The notes under the pieces are model-generated. The model did no database searches and was not told the origin of the DNA. It was given only the letters and a program-made list of their open reading frames with translations. From Ischnura elegans (lineage: Eukaryota > Arthropoda > Insecta > Odonata > Coenagrionidae), in NCBI RefSeq assembly GCF_921293095.1, contig NC_060257.1:53418968-53482967 (forward strand): 64,000 nucleotides of DNA, in the 5' to 3' direction. Of this stretch, positions 22,496-33,900 are shown piece by piece. The translations under genes and the position numbers were made by a program. How positions within the stretch are numbered: the stretch's first letter is position 1; each line of letters opens with the position of its first letter.

Positions 22496-23714
22496 TTAAA
22501 GATTAAACAGCAGCCAATGCTTCAGCGTCATTTGTTTCAAGCACCGCTCCAGTTTACAAGATCAGATCCACGGATAGGAAGTCCTTGTTCTCCTGCTTGT
22601 TTATCCGTCCTAGGACGCTTGACCGATGGCCTCTCTTCCTTCCCTGCTTGGAAAATTGCCTTCCTTTTCCTCCTCCTCTCTTTGGTCCATGAAGGGCCGT
22701 TTAACCTCGTTTGGGAAGCTGGGTGGCAGCATCCTTACGGCTTCCCCTTGCGAGAATATTGTGTGCACCATCCTTCCCAATCTTCTCCTCTTTTCCCCCA
22801 TCCATTTTTCTTTATTGGTAAAATACGCTGGGTCCCGTAAATCCTTTTATCCGATCGTAATCCGCTTTGCGTGTACGGAGGGGGAGGAGGAAGATTGGAG
22901 TAGGGGGGAATATGTGTGCCGCGCTAGCGCTGTGAAATAAATTCGAGTTTTCCGCGCGGTTATTCCTTTTTCATAAGCACACACACGAAGAGACTTAACA
23001 ACGCGCGGAGATGGCGCTGTATTTATTTTATTTATTTTTTCTCACGGCGGGTGAATCGTTTTTCCATCTATTCGGCTTGGATTTTCTTTTTCAAGCGTCG
23101 GTGGTTCAATGGGATATTTCAGTGCATCGAAACAGGACCTCTTACGTTTTTTTTTCCTGTATATCATTTCTATTGCCTATTTCCCTGTTCAATTTCTCCT
23201 TCATCCTCATTCCGCCTTCCACGAATATTAGACCTGAGGATTCTCTATTCATATCCTATCTATTTGATATTCCCCCCCACCCCCCCCGATTATTTCAATG
23301 CGTTTACAAAAGTCGATACGTGCGTCGTTGACGGGAAGAGGAATACCAATTTCACGAAGAAATAAACTTAAGTAAATAATAAATAATAAAATTTCTTGGC
23401 TGTTCGCCGAAATTTATATTCTTGATAGTGTGATCAACGAATTTCATGACATATATATGCATTCCTCTTGATTGGAAATTTTATACTCTGAATATTTATA
23501 GAATCAGGGGAACCAAGCGAGAGGAAATGGAATTTTTCCATATTGAAATAAGAACTTGCAATGTTCCACGATCATTGGAATAATTGTGGAATATTGTAAG
23601 TGGTTATTTAAATATTTAGAATATGTACAGTAAGATACTGTGGAAAAATATGATAATAATAGCGGAGAATAATATTGCAATAACTACGGGGAATAATATA
23701 GTAATAATAGCGGG
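22496..23714. other. No recognised gene; C-run near 23272-23288
   Basis: A locally GC-richer stretch (22540-22940) has overlapping open frames of 104 to 121 codons in several frames, without domain similarity. Overlap in many frames is what composition alone gives. A C-rich run follows. Confidence 0.4.
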
Positions 23715-24065
23715 GAAATCAATGGTGGAGGCCTTCAAAATGTGGTGCTATAGATTATTGATGAGAATCAAATGGATTGACCGATTTAGTGATAAGAAAG
23801 TCATAAGATGAGTAGGAGAGAAGAGAAGCTTCATGAAAACCTTAATAAGAAGACGAAAAAACCTTACAGGCCATATCTTCAGACATGATGGCCTGATGAA
23901 GACAATCGTCGAGGGACAAGTTGATAGCAAGAATGGTTTAGGAAGAATTCGAATAAAATGTATGGAACAGGTAAAGAAGGATGTGAAAGAGAAGTAATGC
24001 GTAGGTTTGAAAAGATTAGCTGATAGGAGAATTGAGTGGAGAGCTGCGTCAAATCAATCATAGGA
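23715..24065 (+). pseudogene. LINE family L, C-terminal coding fragment
   Basis: Translation, in shifting frames, follows the conserved order of this LINE: FKMWCYRLLMRIKWIDRF, then a KRSFMKTLIRRRKNLTGHIF region, then DGLMKTIVEGQVDSKN, then KRLADRRIEWRAASNQS, ending with the short 3' UTR (GATTGTTGACCAGT). This is the region after the reverse transcriptase of an endonuclease-type non-LTR retrotransposon. Stops and shifts show it is dead; it is 5'-truncated as usual for target-primed insertion. Confidence 0.7.
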
Positions 24066-24584
24066 TTGTTGACCAGTTACGATATGATGAATGAGAATAT
24101 ATGGTTTAAGAAAAGCGTACTTTGACTTATAAGTTATGGCATATTCTTTTGCGTCAGTTATAGCTTTTCGATAATTTCCTTGCCATCTCTGGTTAAATTG
24201 ATTACTAGGTCCACTACTACAAAATAGAAAATAAAAATAAAATAAAAAATGTTAAGAAAATGCTTTTTCCAAAAACACACTTCCAGATCCGAGGAATGAG
24301 AAAAGCATGTTAAAACATGCGAGGAATTGTTCACATAGTTCGAGTAAGTTCCGCTTTAAGAAGATGGGAAACTCCTTGCTTCGATCAAGACAGTCTCCAA
24401 GACTACCTCCCTCTTTTCTCATAACCCTCCTTAGTCGCTAAGCCCGAAGTGCACACCATTCGTCTCCCGCAGCAGCCCCATCCATTCCCGCCGAATCCCG
24501 TCACTCGGTCGGCCGAGCACGACTTTTCCCTCCGACATTTCCGTATTTTCTCCCCGCCTGCAAGGGCGGCAAAGTCTCCATTCC

Positions 24585-24868
24585 GCTAATATTTAACACT
24601 GAATCGCACGATTATTTTTTCCCATCCCTTTCTAGGGACATCTCCAGGGATCGTTCCAATGATGGCGGAAAAAAATGACCGTTTCACACCATCATTTTCC
24701 GCGACTGCTCGAGGGATGGGAATCCCATTCCTTTCTGCATCACGTAGCACATCCCTTTTTCCGTCGCTGAAACCATCGCTGACATCGTCCTTCAGCCAAT
24801 CAGCACGCACGGTCGCTTACAGCGATTGTAACGCCACGCTTGGCTTTCAATTGAATGATAGTTGTAAA
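24585..24868 (-). mobile_element. Dispersed repeat family C, copy C2
   Basis: Minus-strand copy, aligning with C1 over nearly its whole length, including the GATTCAG end and the GGTGTGAAACGGTCATTTTT block. It lies 100 bp from element D1, but C1 and C3 are not beside a D copy. Confidence 0.6.
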
Positions 24869-24967
24869 TAAGGAAAAGGACGAAAAAAGCGATGGAAAAA
24901 GGAAAAGTGGGAATGACCCAATTCCCACAGAATTCAGAAATAAAATCAGATCGCACGGCCGCTAGAA

Positions 24968-25202
24968 AGGCCGTTTTACACGGGGCACGTACTTGCACAA
25001 TCTGACGTGTGTACGAAGGCGCATTCAAAATTGCGTCTTGTAAAGCGGTGAATTGCCAGAACACATGCGAGAATGCGTGGACGTGAGATGGAAAAACAGC
25101 CCCTCTTCTAATTTCGTTCATGTATTCGCGCAATTCCACGCCATTTTAGAAATTAATACAGGTATTATCTGCGTAATTCCGTGCCCCGCGTAAAACGACC
25201 CT
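24968..25202. mobile_element. MITE family D, copy D1 (235 bp)
   Basis: Terminal inverted repeats of about 22 bp: left GGCCGTTTTACACGGGGCAC and right, inverted, GGGTCGTTTTACGCGGGGCAC. The interior has no coding sequence. I could not define a target duplication, so the superfamily is open. Confidence 0.7.
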
Positions 25203-26104
25203 AAAGTATTTACAAAAAGAATACCTATTGTCATACCATGCATAAAATTTCAAGTAGATTGGTTTAGTTTCACAGAATTCGGAGGCGAAAAGCTTAAATG
25301 GTTAGTATTAATGCGGGAAAATCCTTTCGAATACTTAAATTTCGCATCATTGGCCTCTCAAAATATATACGACACCCATTTTCAATCATTCATCCTTTTT
25401 CATCGGCGCCGTCTAGTTTAGACTCTAACACGTTGCCGTAACCGCCAATAAGCTCTGCTTATGACTTCCCATCGACCGCCCAAAGCGCCTTTGGACATGT
25501 GGCAACGTCGCAGCCTACTTGTGTAGAATGCGGGCGGTAACTCGGCGTGTTTTGACGAACGCTGTGCGCTTGTCATTCGCACCAACCAGGGTAGATCGGA
25601 GATTGCGAGATTGGGAGTTTGCCGAGGAAGTGACTTGATAAACTGCCTTCATCACCCACCTCCGATCCTGGGGTTTGTACCGCTGGAGGGGGCTGTGGTG
25701 GTTCACAAGGTTTTGACATTTTGCATACGCACTTTGTTGGAATCAGTTACAGCGACCGGATTGCAGAATATAAGAGATAGTATTTTAGGTTCGAGGGTGC
25801 GGTCAAGTCTGGACGAAATTTGCTATTTGATTAATCATCACTTCCACTTAATAGAATTGGGTACGGGTCTACATACAAACGGATTAAACCTAAGAACACA
25901 CTAATAAAAAAAAACCATTAGTCTGAATGCTGGCATGAAAAATTGAACAGACATTTGACTGGATTGGCTCCTACCACCTTAGGGTGGAGGGGATACTTCT
26001 ACATTAATGTAAACCTTTCATACATTATAGGTCATTATTATGCGTAGTGATTTATGAGAAGTTATGGTGCTGATACTCCAGAAACTGTCACAAAATTTTC
26101 GACA
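25203..26104. other. No recognised gene
   Basis: A 97-codon plus-strand frame (25611-25904) overlaps a minus-strand frame; neither has a recognisable domain. Confidence 0.4.
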
Positions 26105-26790
26105 TCATAATCATTGGTCAGCAATCCTAAGATTGGTTTAACACAGCTCTCCATTCCGCTCCCCTATCCGCTAGCTATTTCATAGCGACGTATTTCTTCT
26201 CTTTTACATCCTTTATAACCTATCCTATGCAACTCATTCATAGCCGTCCATTGCTCTTCTTCCACCTGTCCTCCTACGAGTTTTTTTCATCAGTCCATCA
26301 TGCCGTATAATGTGGCAAACTAAGTTTTTCCGTCTTATTCTTAAGGTCTTTAGAAGATATAACTGAGAACTTCAGGCTTGACTTTTTAAAACCTCTCCAT
26401 ATTGGGAATAAAGGAGTAAAACTTTGTCGGGTTCACTATTATATCAATATGGTCACGACCCGGGTTCGGTAACGTAGTTACATCTTGTAATGTAATCAAG
26501 ATGTAACTACGTTACGAAACCCGGGTCGTGCCCATATTAATATAATAGTCGGCCCGACAAAGTTTTAATCATTTATGTTATTAGAAGAATTCGCTTTTCT
26601 CCCACCCTCCCTAGCACTTCCTCATTACTTACTCGGTCGAATTTTATCTTCATCGTTCTTCGGTAGCAGCACATTTCCAATGCCTCCACTCCTGACTTTC
26701 TGCTGCTGCCAACGTCCAAGCCTCGCTCCCATAGGGAAAAATGCTCCTTATATAGCACCTGATGAATTGTTTCCCTATTTCTATGCTTGT
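26105..26790 (-). pseudogene. LINE family L fragment split by a foldback element
   Basis: Minus strand 26575-26790 translates to a SGVEALEMCCYRRTMKIKFD-like segment followed by an EEVLGRVGEKR segment. The continuation (KTEKLSLPHYTA-like, then DGLMKK, then the 3' tail with GCTGTGTTAAACCAATC) lies at 26105-26350. Between them is about 220 bp containing the 69-bp-arm foldback at 26418-26566. The simplest reading is a LINE copy later interrupted. Confidence 0.6.
26418..26566. mobile_element. Foldback element, 69-bp arms, inside a LINE
   Basis: Arms 26418-26486 and 26498-26566 are reverse complements with only a few mismatches around an 11-bp centre. Each arm carries the motif AAGAT, stem GTAAC/GTTAC, then GAACCCGGGT or GAAACCCGGGTC. 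This is the 3' half of the hammerhead-like motif seen at 58802-58843, including the ACCCGGGT palindrome. The 5' core (CUGA) is lost. Confidence 0.65.
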
Positions 26791-26829
26791 ATCGTGAGAC
26801 ATGTGAGAAGATTTTGTTTTTGAAGAAAG

Positions 26830-27392
26830 GCCTATTATAAATATCAGACATGATTTGATTCATTGACTAGAAATAAAAATGTGAAGAATTGACGTTGTGT
26901 GAAACTTCTCGCTTCCGGACATTAGCGTTCCGAGAAAAGGTGTCCGTAGGTACTGGTGATCCAAAGGAAATCTCATTATTACGCTTTATTACGCAAATAT
27001 CACAATGTTGGAATTTTAAGGCTACTGAAAGAAATCCTTTTATTTTAGATATTACTTCTGAATTATGAATATAAATAGGAAATTATGCAATCACATAATG
27101 CATCTCCAGTTTGAGCCAGATTTGCTATTTGATTCAAGAACTTGAAATAAAAATGTGAAGAATCCAGGTGCTTTGAAATCTTCTTCCCGACATTAACGAC
27201 CCGAGAAAGTGTGAGGCGTCTATAAGTTGGAGGTGATTCTAGGGAAATATAATTTTTACGCGTCATTTTACCACGAATATACCATATTGTAGGGATTTAT
27301 AGGCAGTAGATAGAAATCCTTTTATTTCAGATATTATTTATGGACAATAAATATTAAAAGGAAATTATAAAATCGCATTTATAATGCATTTG
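26830..27392 (+). repeat. Tandem duplication, about 275-285-bp unit
   Basis: AAATAAAAATGTGAAGAAT occurs at 26871 and 27145. Downstream blocks CGAGAAA, GAAATCCTTTTATTT, AGATATTA and AGGAAATTAT recur in order. The units are diverged, so the duplication is old. Confidence 0.65.
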
Positions 27393-29925
27393 CTCTTACG
27401 TGGACATATAAAGTTCTTGCAGCCTCTGCATATTTTAATATTGGAATTAGCATTTTACTAGATTGCATTCCAAAACACCATTATGTTAATCACTTGCGTA
27501 TGGTTGTATTCTATCTGCTTTGACAATTGTTTCTGTCCTATTTTCCCCCAGTTATTTGTAAATGTTATTTTTAGAAGAAAAAAACTTCCCATTTTAGAGA
27601 AGACGAATCGATTTTTTTTATCACTAGTCGGAGGTGTCCGTGAAAGAGGTTTCTCTGTTTGTTCAGCGTCAATGTATCTTTCTTCGGCGAAAAGAAGCCA
27701 CTCTTGTACTAGGCGACAAAGTAATAAAATTTTCTGGTGAGACATGATAGTGATTGAATTCAGCTATTCATCCAGCTCATCATCCAGCGTGCGAAATTTT
27801 TTTGCTAGAAGTTTGTAAAATTCTAATGCAAGAAATAGCAAGCAATTCTCTCTCATTGCCAGAGATTCAAATCTAAGGCTCAATTCAATTCAATACGCTT
27901 GATTATCAAGAGTCTTTCTGGCCATTGAGACTTTATAGACTTAATAATATAATTAACTGCGAGATATTAATACAAACGATGTCACAATTACAGTTTAACG
28001 TAGGTTTAAGTAGTAAAAAAACAATACGAGAAAAAGAAAAATACAGAAATAATTGTTGAACATAAAAAAAATCTAATGGTGAGGAAAAAAAGAGAAATTT
28101 CATGTTATTTCGTGAAAAGATTGATCTAAATATGTCAGCGTATAGCTCACGCCAGCAAAGGCCTTGCGCACATCACGTTCAGACATTTAGGGTAGGAGCT
28201 TCTGTTATTTGTGTCATTTCAAACTTCGATGAATATTATGGAGAAGTCCTTTGACAACCGTTCTTTGCGAACGGGTCCCATTTGATGAGTTTCCGAGGCT
28301 CACTTGATGGTACTCAATGTTTTCAGCGAAGAGATAATTGATATGGTTTCACACTTCCATTGCAAGTGTTTTCTTTACTACCCTTTGACCTGTATGGTAT
28401 GAGTGGCCCTGCCGGGAGTAATTTAGAATTAATGGAGAGATCTGAATCTGAGACCCATAGGTTTGCGACCCAATGCTCTGGTACCGCGTTTTCCTAAGCG
28501 AATGTAAAGATATACAATAGAGTATCATAGAATAGTCATAGAATCGCTACTCAACACAACGAAATTAGTTCGGAATAAATTAATGAGATTCTAATGACGG
28601 TATATGAAAACGTCGAGTCATAATACTTCGCTTCTGGAAATCAACAGGAAAAAATCAACGGATTGAAATTCTTTTTTTTAAAGTGAACTTTGACCTTTAG
28701 ACAATGGAATGCCGATGAGCAAGTGAAACCGAGAAATTGCGCATCTGACCATCTTGAGAAGGACCTCTAGACAGGCCATATTTAGATAAAAAGAGGCCGT
28801 AGGCTATTCCACGTATGACCTTTCACCTCCCATTTTTAAGTATGTAAAGTACATGAGAGATTATAAAATACATTATTTCTGTGATACATATATCAATATG
28901 TTCGATGAAAAATGTTGTGATTGGTACTAACCTTTATAAAAACTATGGCACGTAAAAGAAATAAAAAAATGTCGCTAACACTTAACCGATGATCATTAAC
29001 AATACATGTTAACGTTTGTTTATTAGCCATATGCGTGGAATTTATAAAACAGCCAAGATAAAAGGAGGGGTTATATGGAAGTGGCTTGAGGAGAGTAGGG
29101 AGGTAGGGGAAAAAAGTTTGGGTGGACATAGGTCGACGTTTTTTAGGAATCACTCCTAACTTTCGGCACTGGTAATAGAAATACGTGTTGAGACTGGCCA
29201 CACGAAATTTGATGGGAGGTATAAAACATAACTCTTCTTTATCTCTTCAGGAAAATGATTGCCACTTACAATGCTGCATATATGTGCAGCTTACTTCTAA
29301 TGAATCAAATTGATCCCTTCGGTCGTTGAAGGGGGCAGGCCAAGTCCGGCCGTAACAGTGTTAAAGGGAAACTGATAACAGTTTTCCACGAATCCCAGTG
29401 AAAAAGAAGGAAGTCTACGTACTTTGACAAATTCAGGGACTAGAACTGTGATCTTATTACAAATTAATGGAAGTAAGGACCGATCACGTTGCAGGGAGCA
29501 TGAAATTCGTCGTAATCCATTCTAGCTTCATGCCCCGAATTTATGCAGTAAAATCTCGAAAAAATCATGTGACTGTGCCTCTTTTTGATGCGAGGAAACA
29601 GAGCTTCCTCCGACGCTAATCCATTTCCCAGAATATATTTCTTTGATGTCTCAGAATTCGAGGAAATCTTATTTGTGGGCAACTAGAATGATTAACCCCA
29701 CCTTGTAAAGGTTTACGAGTGAAAAGTCTTTTACTCGAATGAAAATCTTTTTTTGTATCGCGATGGAGAGCTTTGGGAGCGGACAAGAGTGTGGCCCTTC
29801 TCCAATATCTCATAATGAGTATTTACTGGAGCAGTTTTTACCTGCGGCGACGAATATTCATATTTTTTCTCATTAGTTTCAAAACTAGATTTAACGATGC
29901 TTACGTACTTCTCCTATGCTTCAAG
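27393..29925. other. No recognised feature
   Basis: Short open frames up to 102 codons without domain similarity. No repeat shared with the rest of the window was seen. Confidence 0.45.
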
Positions 29926-29930
29926 GATTT

Positions 29931-30440
29931 TGTTGCGTATTATTTCTCATAGTTTTCGTTCTTCAGTTATTATCGTCTGCTGTAGGCTTCCCCGTGTTCC
30001 CGAGGAGGGCGCTAATAGTCTCCTGGCGTTTTCCTTCGCGGAGAAGCAATGCAGTTCAGTCGTGCAGTTCAGTTGCAGTTGACGAGCAGTTGACGAATAA
30101 GTGGCCCGAGAGGCAGTCTCGCCTTTCTCCCTCCCCAGCGTAGCTGAGTGTTCCGCCGGACTGCATGCTGCTAGCCTACTCCTGCATGCTGCCCGCTTAT
30201 CCCTGCACGTTGCTGTTCGCGTATCTCCTGCATGTTGCTCGCCCTCTCCTGCATGCTGCTCGCCGGATCAACGCATTCTCACCGCTGCTCCGACTCTCCG
30301 TGACCTGTATTTCCAGGCTTCTCTATTATGTATTTTTTGTATTAATAGTTCATTATTTGTTTAATTGCTTAACCGAATTAAATGTGGGAATTGTCTCTCT
30401 TCCGCTTTATACAGTCCACTTGATTATTCTTTACCCCACA
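29931..30440 (+). repeat. BEL/Pao 5' LTR
   Basis: Begins TGTTGCGT. The part that also exists as 3' LTR ends at 30352 (GTTCA). The primer binding site, however, starts only at 30448, just after an ACCCCACA end at 30440. The functional LTR therefore probably runs to 30440 and the 3' LTR lacks its last ~88 bp. GC-rich GCATGCTGC repeats lie in the middle and a T-rich segment follows. Confidence 0.75.
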
Positions 30441-30447
30441 TTAGTTT

Positions 30448-30465
30448 TGGTCCTTCGGGCCGGAT
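30448..30465 (+). promoter_or_regulatory. Primer binding site, tRNA-Tyr type
   Basis: TGGTCCTTCGGGCCGGAT is complementary, with one mismatch, to the 3' end of insect tRNA-Tyr (…CCGGCTCGAAGGACCA), the primer used by many BEL elements. Recognition is from memory of the tRNA sequence. Confidence 0.7.
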
Positions 30466-30943
30466 CAGTGGCCGGATTGCAGCCGAATTCATTTGCGTGT
30501 TTGATATTTCTTATTTTCTCAAAAATGTTTTGTTCTTAGAGAAAGTGGCACATTGTAACTTGGACCACGTGCTCGTCAATTTGCTTAGACCTGTCCTAGT
30601 CAAATGCCTTCCGGTTTGAGTTTTGCTTTTGTCATAATTCAACTAATTGATCATTACTCGCGTCATGTTCTTGACGAATTTTCTTGTTTGATGGTATTAT
30701 ATTTGGTTACTCATTGTTGTATGAATATTGTTCCTCTCCTTAGTTTTGACCTTCCATACCCCTCTTCCTACTTGACAAGCGGGACAATCTTAAACGCTGG
30801 AGGTTAATCTACGGGAGATGCTCGACCGCGCTGGAGGACGGACATCGCATTTCACGCATTGGACTTCTTCCATCCAGCAGTTGGATTCGCAATGGTAGGA
30901 CGAAATCTTTTCTACGTTCTTTTGGCCGCCCATAATTATCATC
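30466..30943 (+). other. BEL/Pao leader region
   Basis: Non-coding leader between primer site and the gag-pol ATG at 30944. A short run of overlapping small open frames is present but none is conserved. Confidence 0.5.
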
Positions 30944-33900
30944 ATGAATTTTGCTACTTTTGTACGGAAGGCAAATCTCCTAAAACGAAGGTGTGAAAAG
31001 TGTCATGATGCCGTTCGTCAAATTGAAATTACGGTCAACCAGTCTTCACTCACAGACATTTTAATAAGACGCTTAACTGGTAATCATGAAGAAATTGTGG
31101 AAAAGAAACGGGACTTTGAACATATTTTAAATTTGTGTCTTTCCGAAGATCCCTCAGATTACGACGAGGATACTGTTTTAAAACTTCAAGATGAAATAAG
31201 TGATTTAGTTTGTGAAAGTAGAGCAATCATTTCCTCCTTAATTCCCATGCTGAATGGCAATCCTCAAACTCCCACGGTAGATAACGAGAATGATGCCGCG
31301 CAAAGCGCTACTGCCGTTAGATTGCCCAAGTTGGAATTGCCACGCTTCTCGGGAGACAGCGTAAAATGGATGTCATTTTACAATACGTTTGACACCACTA
31401 TTCACCAGAGCCTCTCTCTCTCTCGTATTGAGAAATTTCAATATCTTAACAGCTGCCTTCAAGGAGAGGCATTGGAGTTGATTCGTGGTTTGCCACTATC
31501 GGACTCGAATTACCTTATCGCTTGGGACTTGTTAAGGAAAAGATACCACAATATTAGAAAATTGGTCTCAATGCATATTACTAAGATTATGGATATGCCC
31601 AATCTCTCTGGAAATTCTTTAGTGTCTCTTAGATCTTTTCTCTCTACCTACCATGAGAATATTCAGGCATTATCCGCACTTGGTCATGACATAACTAAAG
31701 AAAATATTCTGTTGGTGACCATTTTGCTCCGAAAACTGGATTTTGGAACTCGCAAAAGACTGGAGGATACTCGGAACGAAAATCATGAATTACCGATAGC
31801 ATCGGAATTGATTAAATTTTTGGAAAGGGAGTGTGCTCATTTAGAAGATGCCTCTGTTGACGCACGCGTTAAACCTCTTGCAGTAGGCACTACTCTCAAG
31901 AATATTTCTTCACGTCATTCAAAATCAGCATTAATCTCTTTAAATGCTAATGGATGCCCATATTGTAATAATGAAACTCACACAATTTACCAGTGCCCAG
32001 ACTTTAAAAGGAAGTCGCCGCAAGAACGTCAATCCATTGCACGTACAAAACGTTGGTGTTTTAATTGTTTGGGAACATCTCACAATAAGCAGTCGTGTAA
32101 ATCTACGCAATGTTGTAGAATTTGTCAACGCAAACATCATTCATTGTTGCATGTTGCTCATCCTGTTCCCTCGATGTCAAGCTCGCAGAAACCCTCTGTT
32201 TCAACTCCAGCATTCGCAGGACTTTCTAGTGATTCTCTCTCTAATGAGCAACCCTCTACATCAGACTTAGCTGCTTTATCATCCACTCAAAACAAAACCG
32301 CAGTGCTGCTAGCAACGACCCTCATCTCTCTCACTAATTCTGATGGAAAATCTCTAATTGTAAGAGGAGTCTTAGATTCGGCAGCGCAATGTACTTTTAT
32401 TACTGAACAGTGCGCTCAACTTATGAACGTGCGACGCATGCGGACTGATCATTCCATCTCAGGAGTTTCTCAATCTCATGTTAAAACAAATGGCATGACA
32501 TTTTTGAACTTAGCCTCAATTAGTGGCGTACCTCTCGCTCATGGACATCCTGTGATTATTTTGGAAAATATTACGTCTCACCTCCCTCGAGTTGCTATCT
32601 CACCTGAAATAAAAGAGAAAATGAAGTCGTTTGTACTTGCGGACCCGAGTTTTGATATCCCTGGCCCAATCGACGTGTTGCTTGGAGCGGATTTGTTTCC
32701 ATTTGTTTTCTCGGGATTAAAATGTACTCTTGGGAAAAATATGCCGGTGGCCATGGACACTATATTTGGATTCGTACTGATGGGTTCAACTGCAGTTCCT
32801 TCGGTTAATCAAGAAGACGCGAAAAAATGTATTTCCCTCATAACTAATACATTTGATATTAACTCTGCAATCAAAAAGGTTTGGGAAATTGAAGAAACCC
32901 CTTGCCTCATACCTGTGCTAGACAAACAATGTGAGGATCATTTTAAATCAACCCACTTCAGAGACCTAACTGGACGTTATGTAACTCGTCTCCCTTTTAA
33001 GGAAGATCATCAAGCATTGGGTGATTCTTTTAGTAATGCTGAGCGAAGATTTTATGCTTTGGAAAGGAGATTTTCTAAGGATCCGGAGTTCAAAGGAATG
33101 TACGTGGACTTTATGACGGATTACCTTTCTTCACGTCACATGGAACTTTGTGAATCACCAATTGAATTCCCTAATTATTATCTACCTCATCATGGCGTTC
33201 TTAAACGCAATGCTATGCCATATAAACTTCGTGTGGTGTTTGATGCTAGTGCCCGAACCTCTTCCAATGTGTCTCTTAATGACGTTTTGTTATCTGGTCC
33301 AAAATTGCAAAACAATATTTGCGATCTCATTCTACGATCCAGACTAAATTCTATTGTTTTTAGGTGTGATATTCGCCAGATGTATAGGCAAATTAAAGTG
33401 CATACTGATGATCAGCGGTATCAGCTGATACTTTGGCGCTCAGATCCTTCTACTCCGTTACTTGTTTATAAGTTAACTACAGTTACCTACGGGGTAACGA
33501 GTTCTCCTTTTGTTGCTATTAGAACTCTACAGCAACTAGCTGAGGATGAAGGTGTTACTTTTCCTCGCACCGCAGAAGTTTTGAAATCGCAAACATTTGT
33601 AGATGATATTATCACTGGTGCTGATTGCATTCATGATTCTCTGCTGCTTCAAAATGACTTAAATCGTCTACTTCTCACAGGTGGTTTCGAGCTACGGAAA
33701 TGGTGTAGTAACTCTTCCCAGCTCTTATCCCAAGTTCCAGAGGACCACCGAGAAATTCCTGTCGCCCACAGCATCTCAGGTGAACCACTCTACAGTCTCC
33801 TTGGGCTTCAATGGAATTCTTCTCAAGATTGTTATTCGTACTCTATGAATATTTGTGAAGGTCCTCCCACAAAACGATGTGTGCTTTCTACTATTGCCAA

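Noticed and set aside
22475..22940. Overlapping 104-121-codon ORFs
   Set aside because: Open in several frames at once, as expected from local composition; translations are low in domain content.
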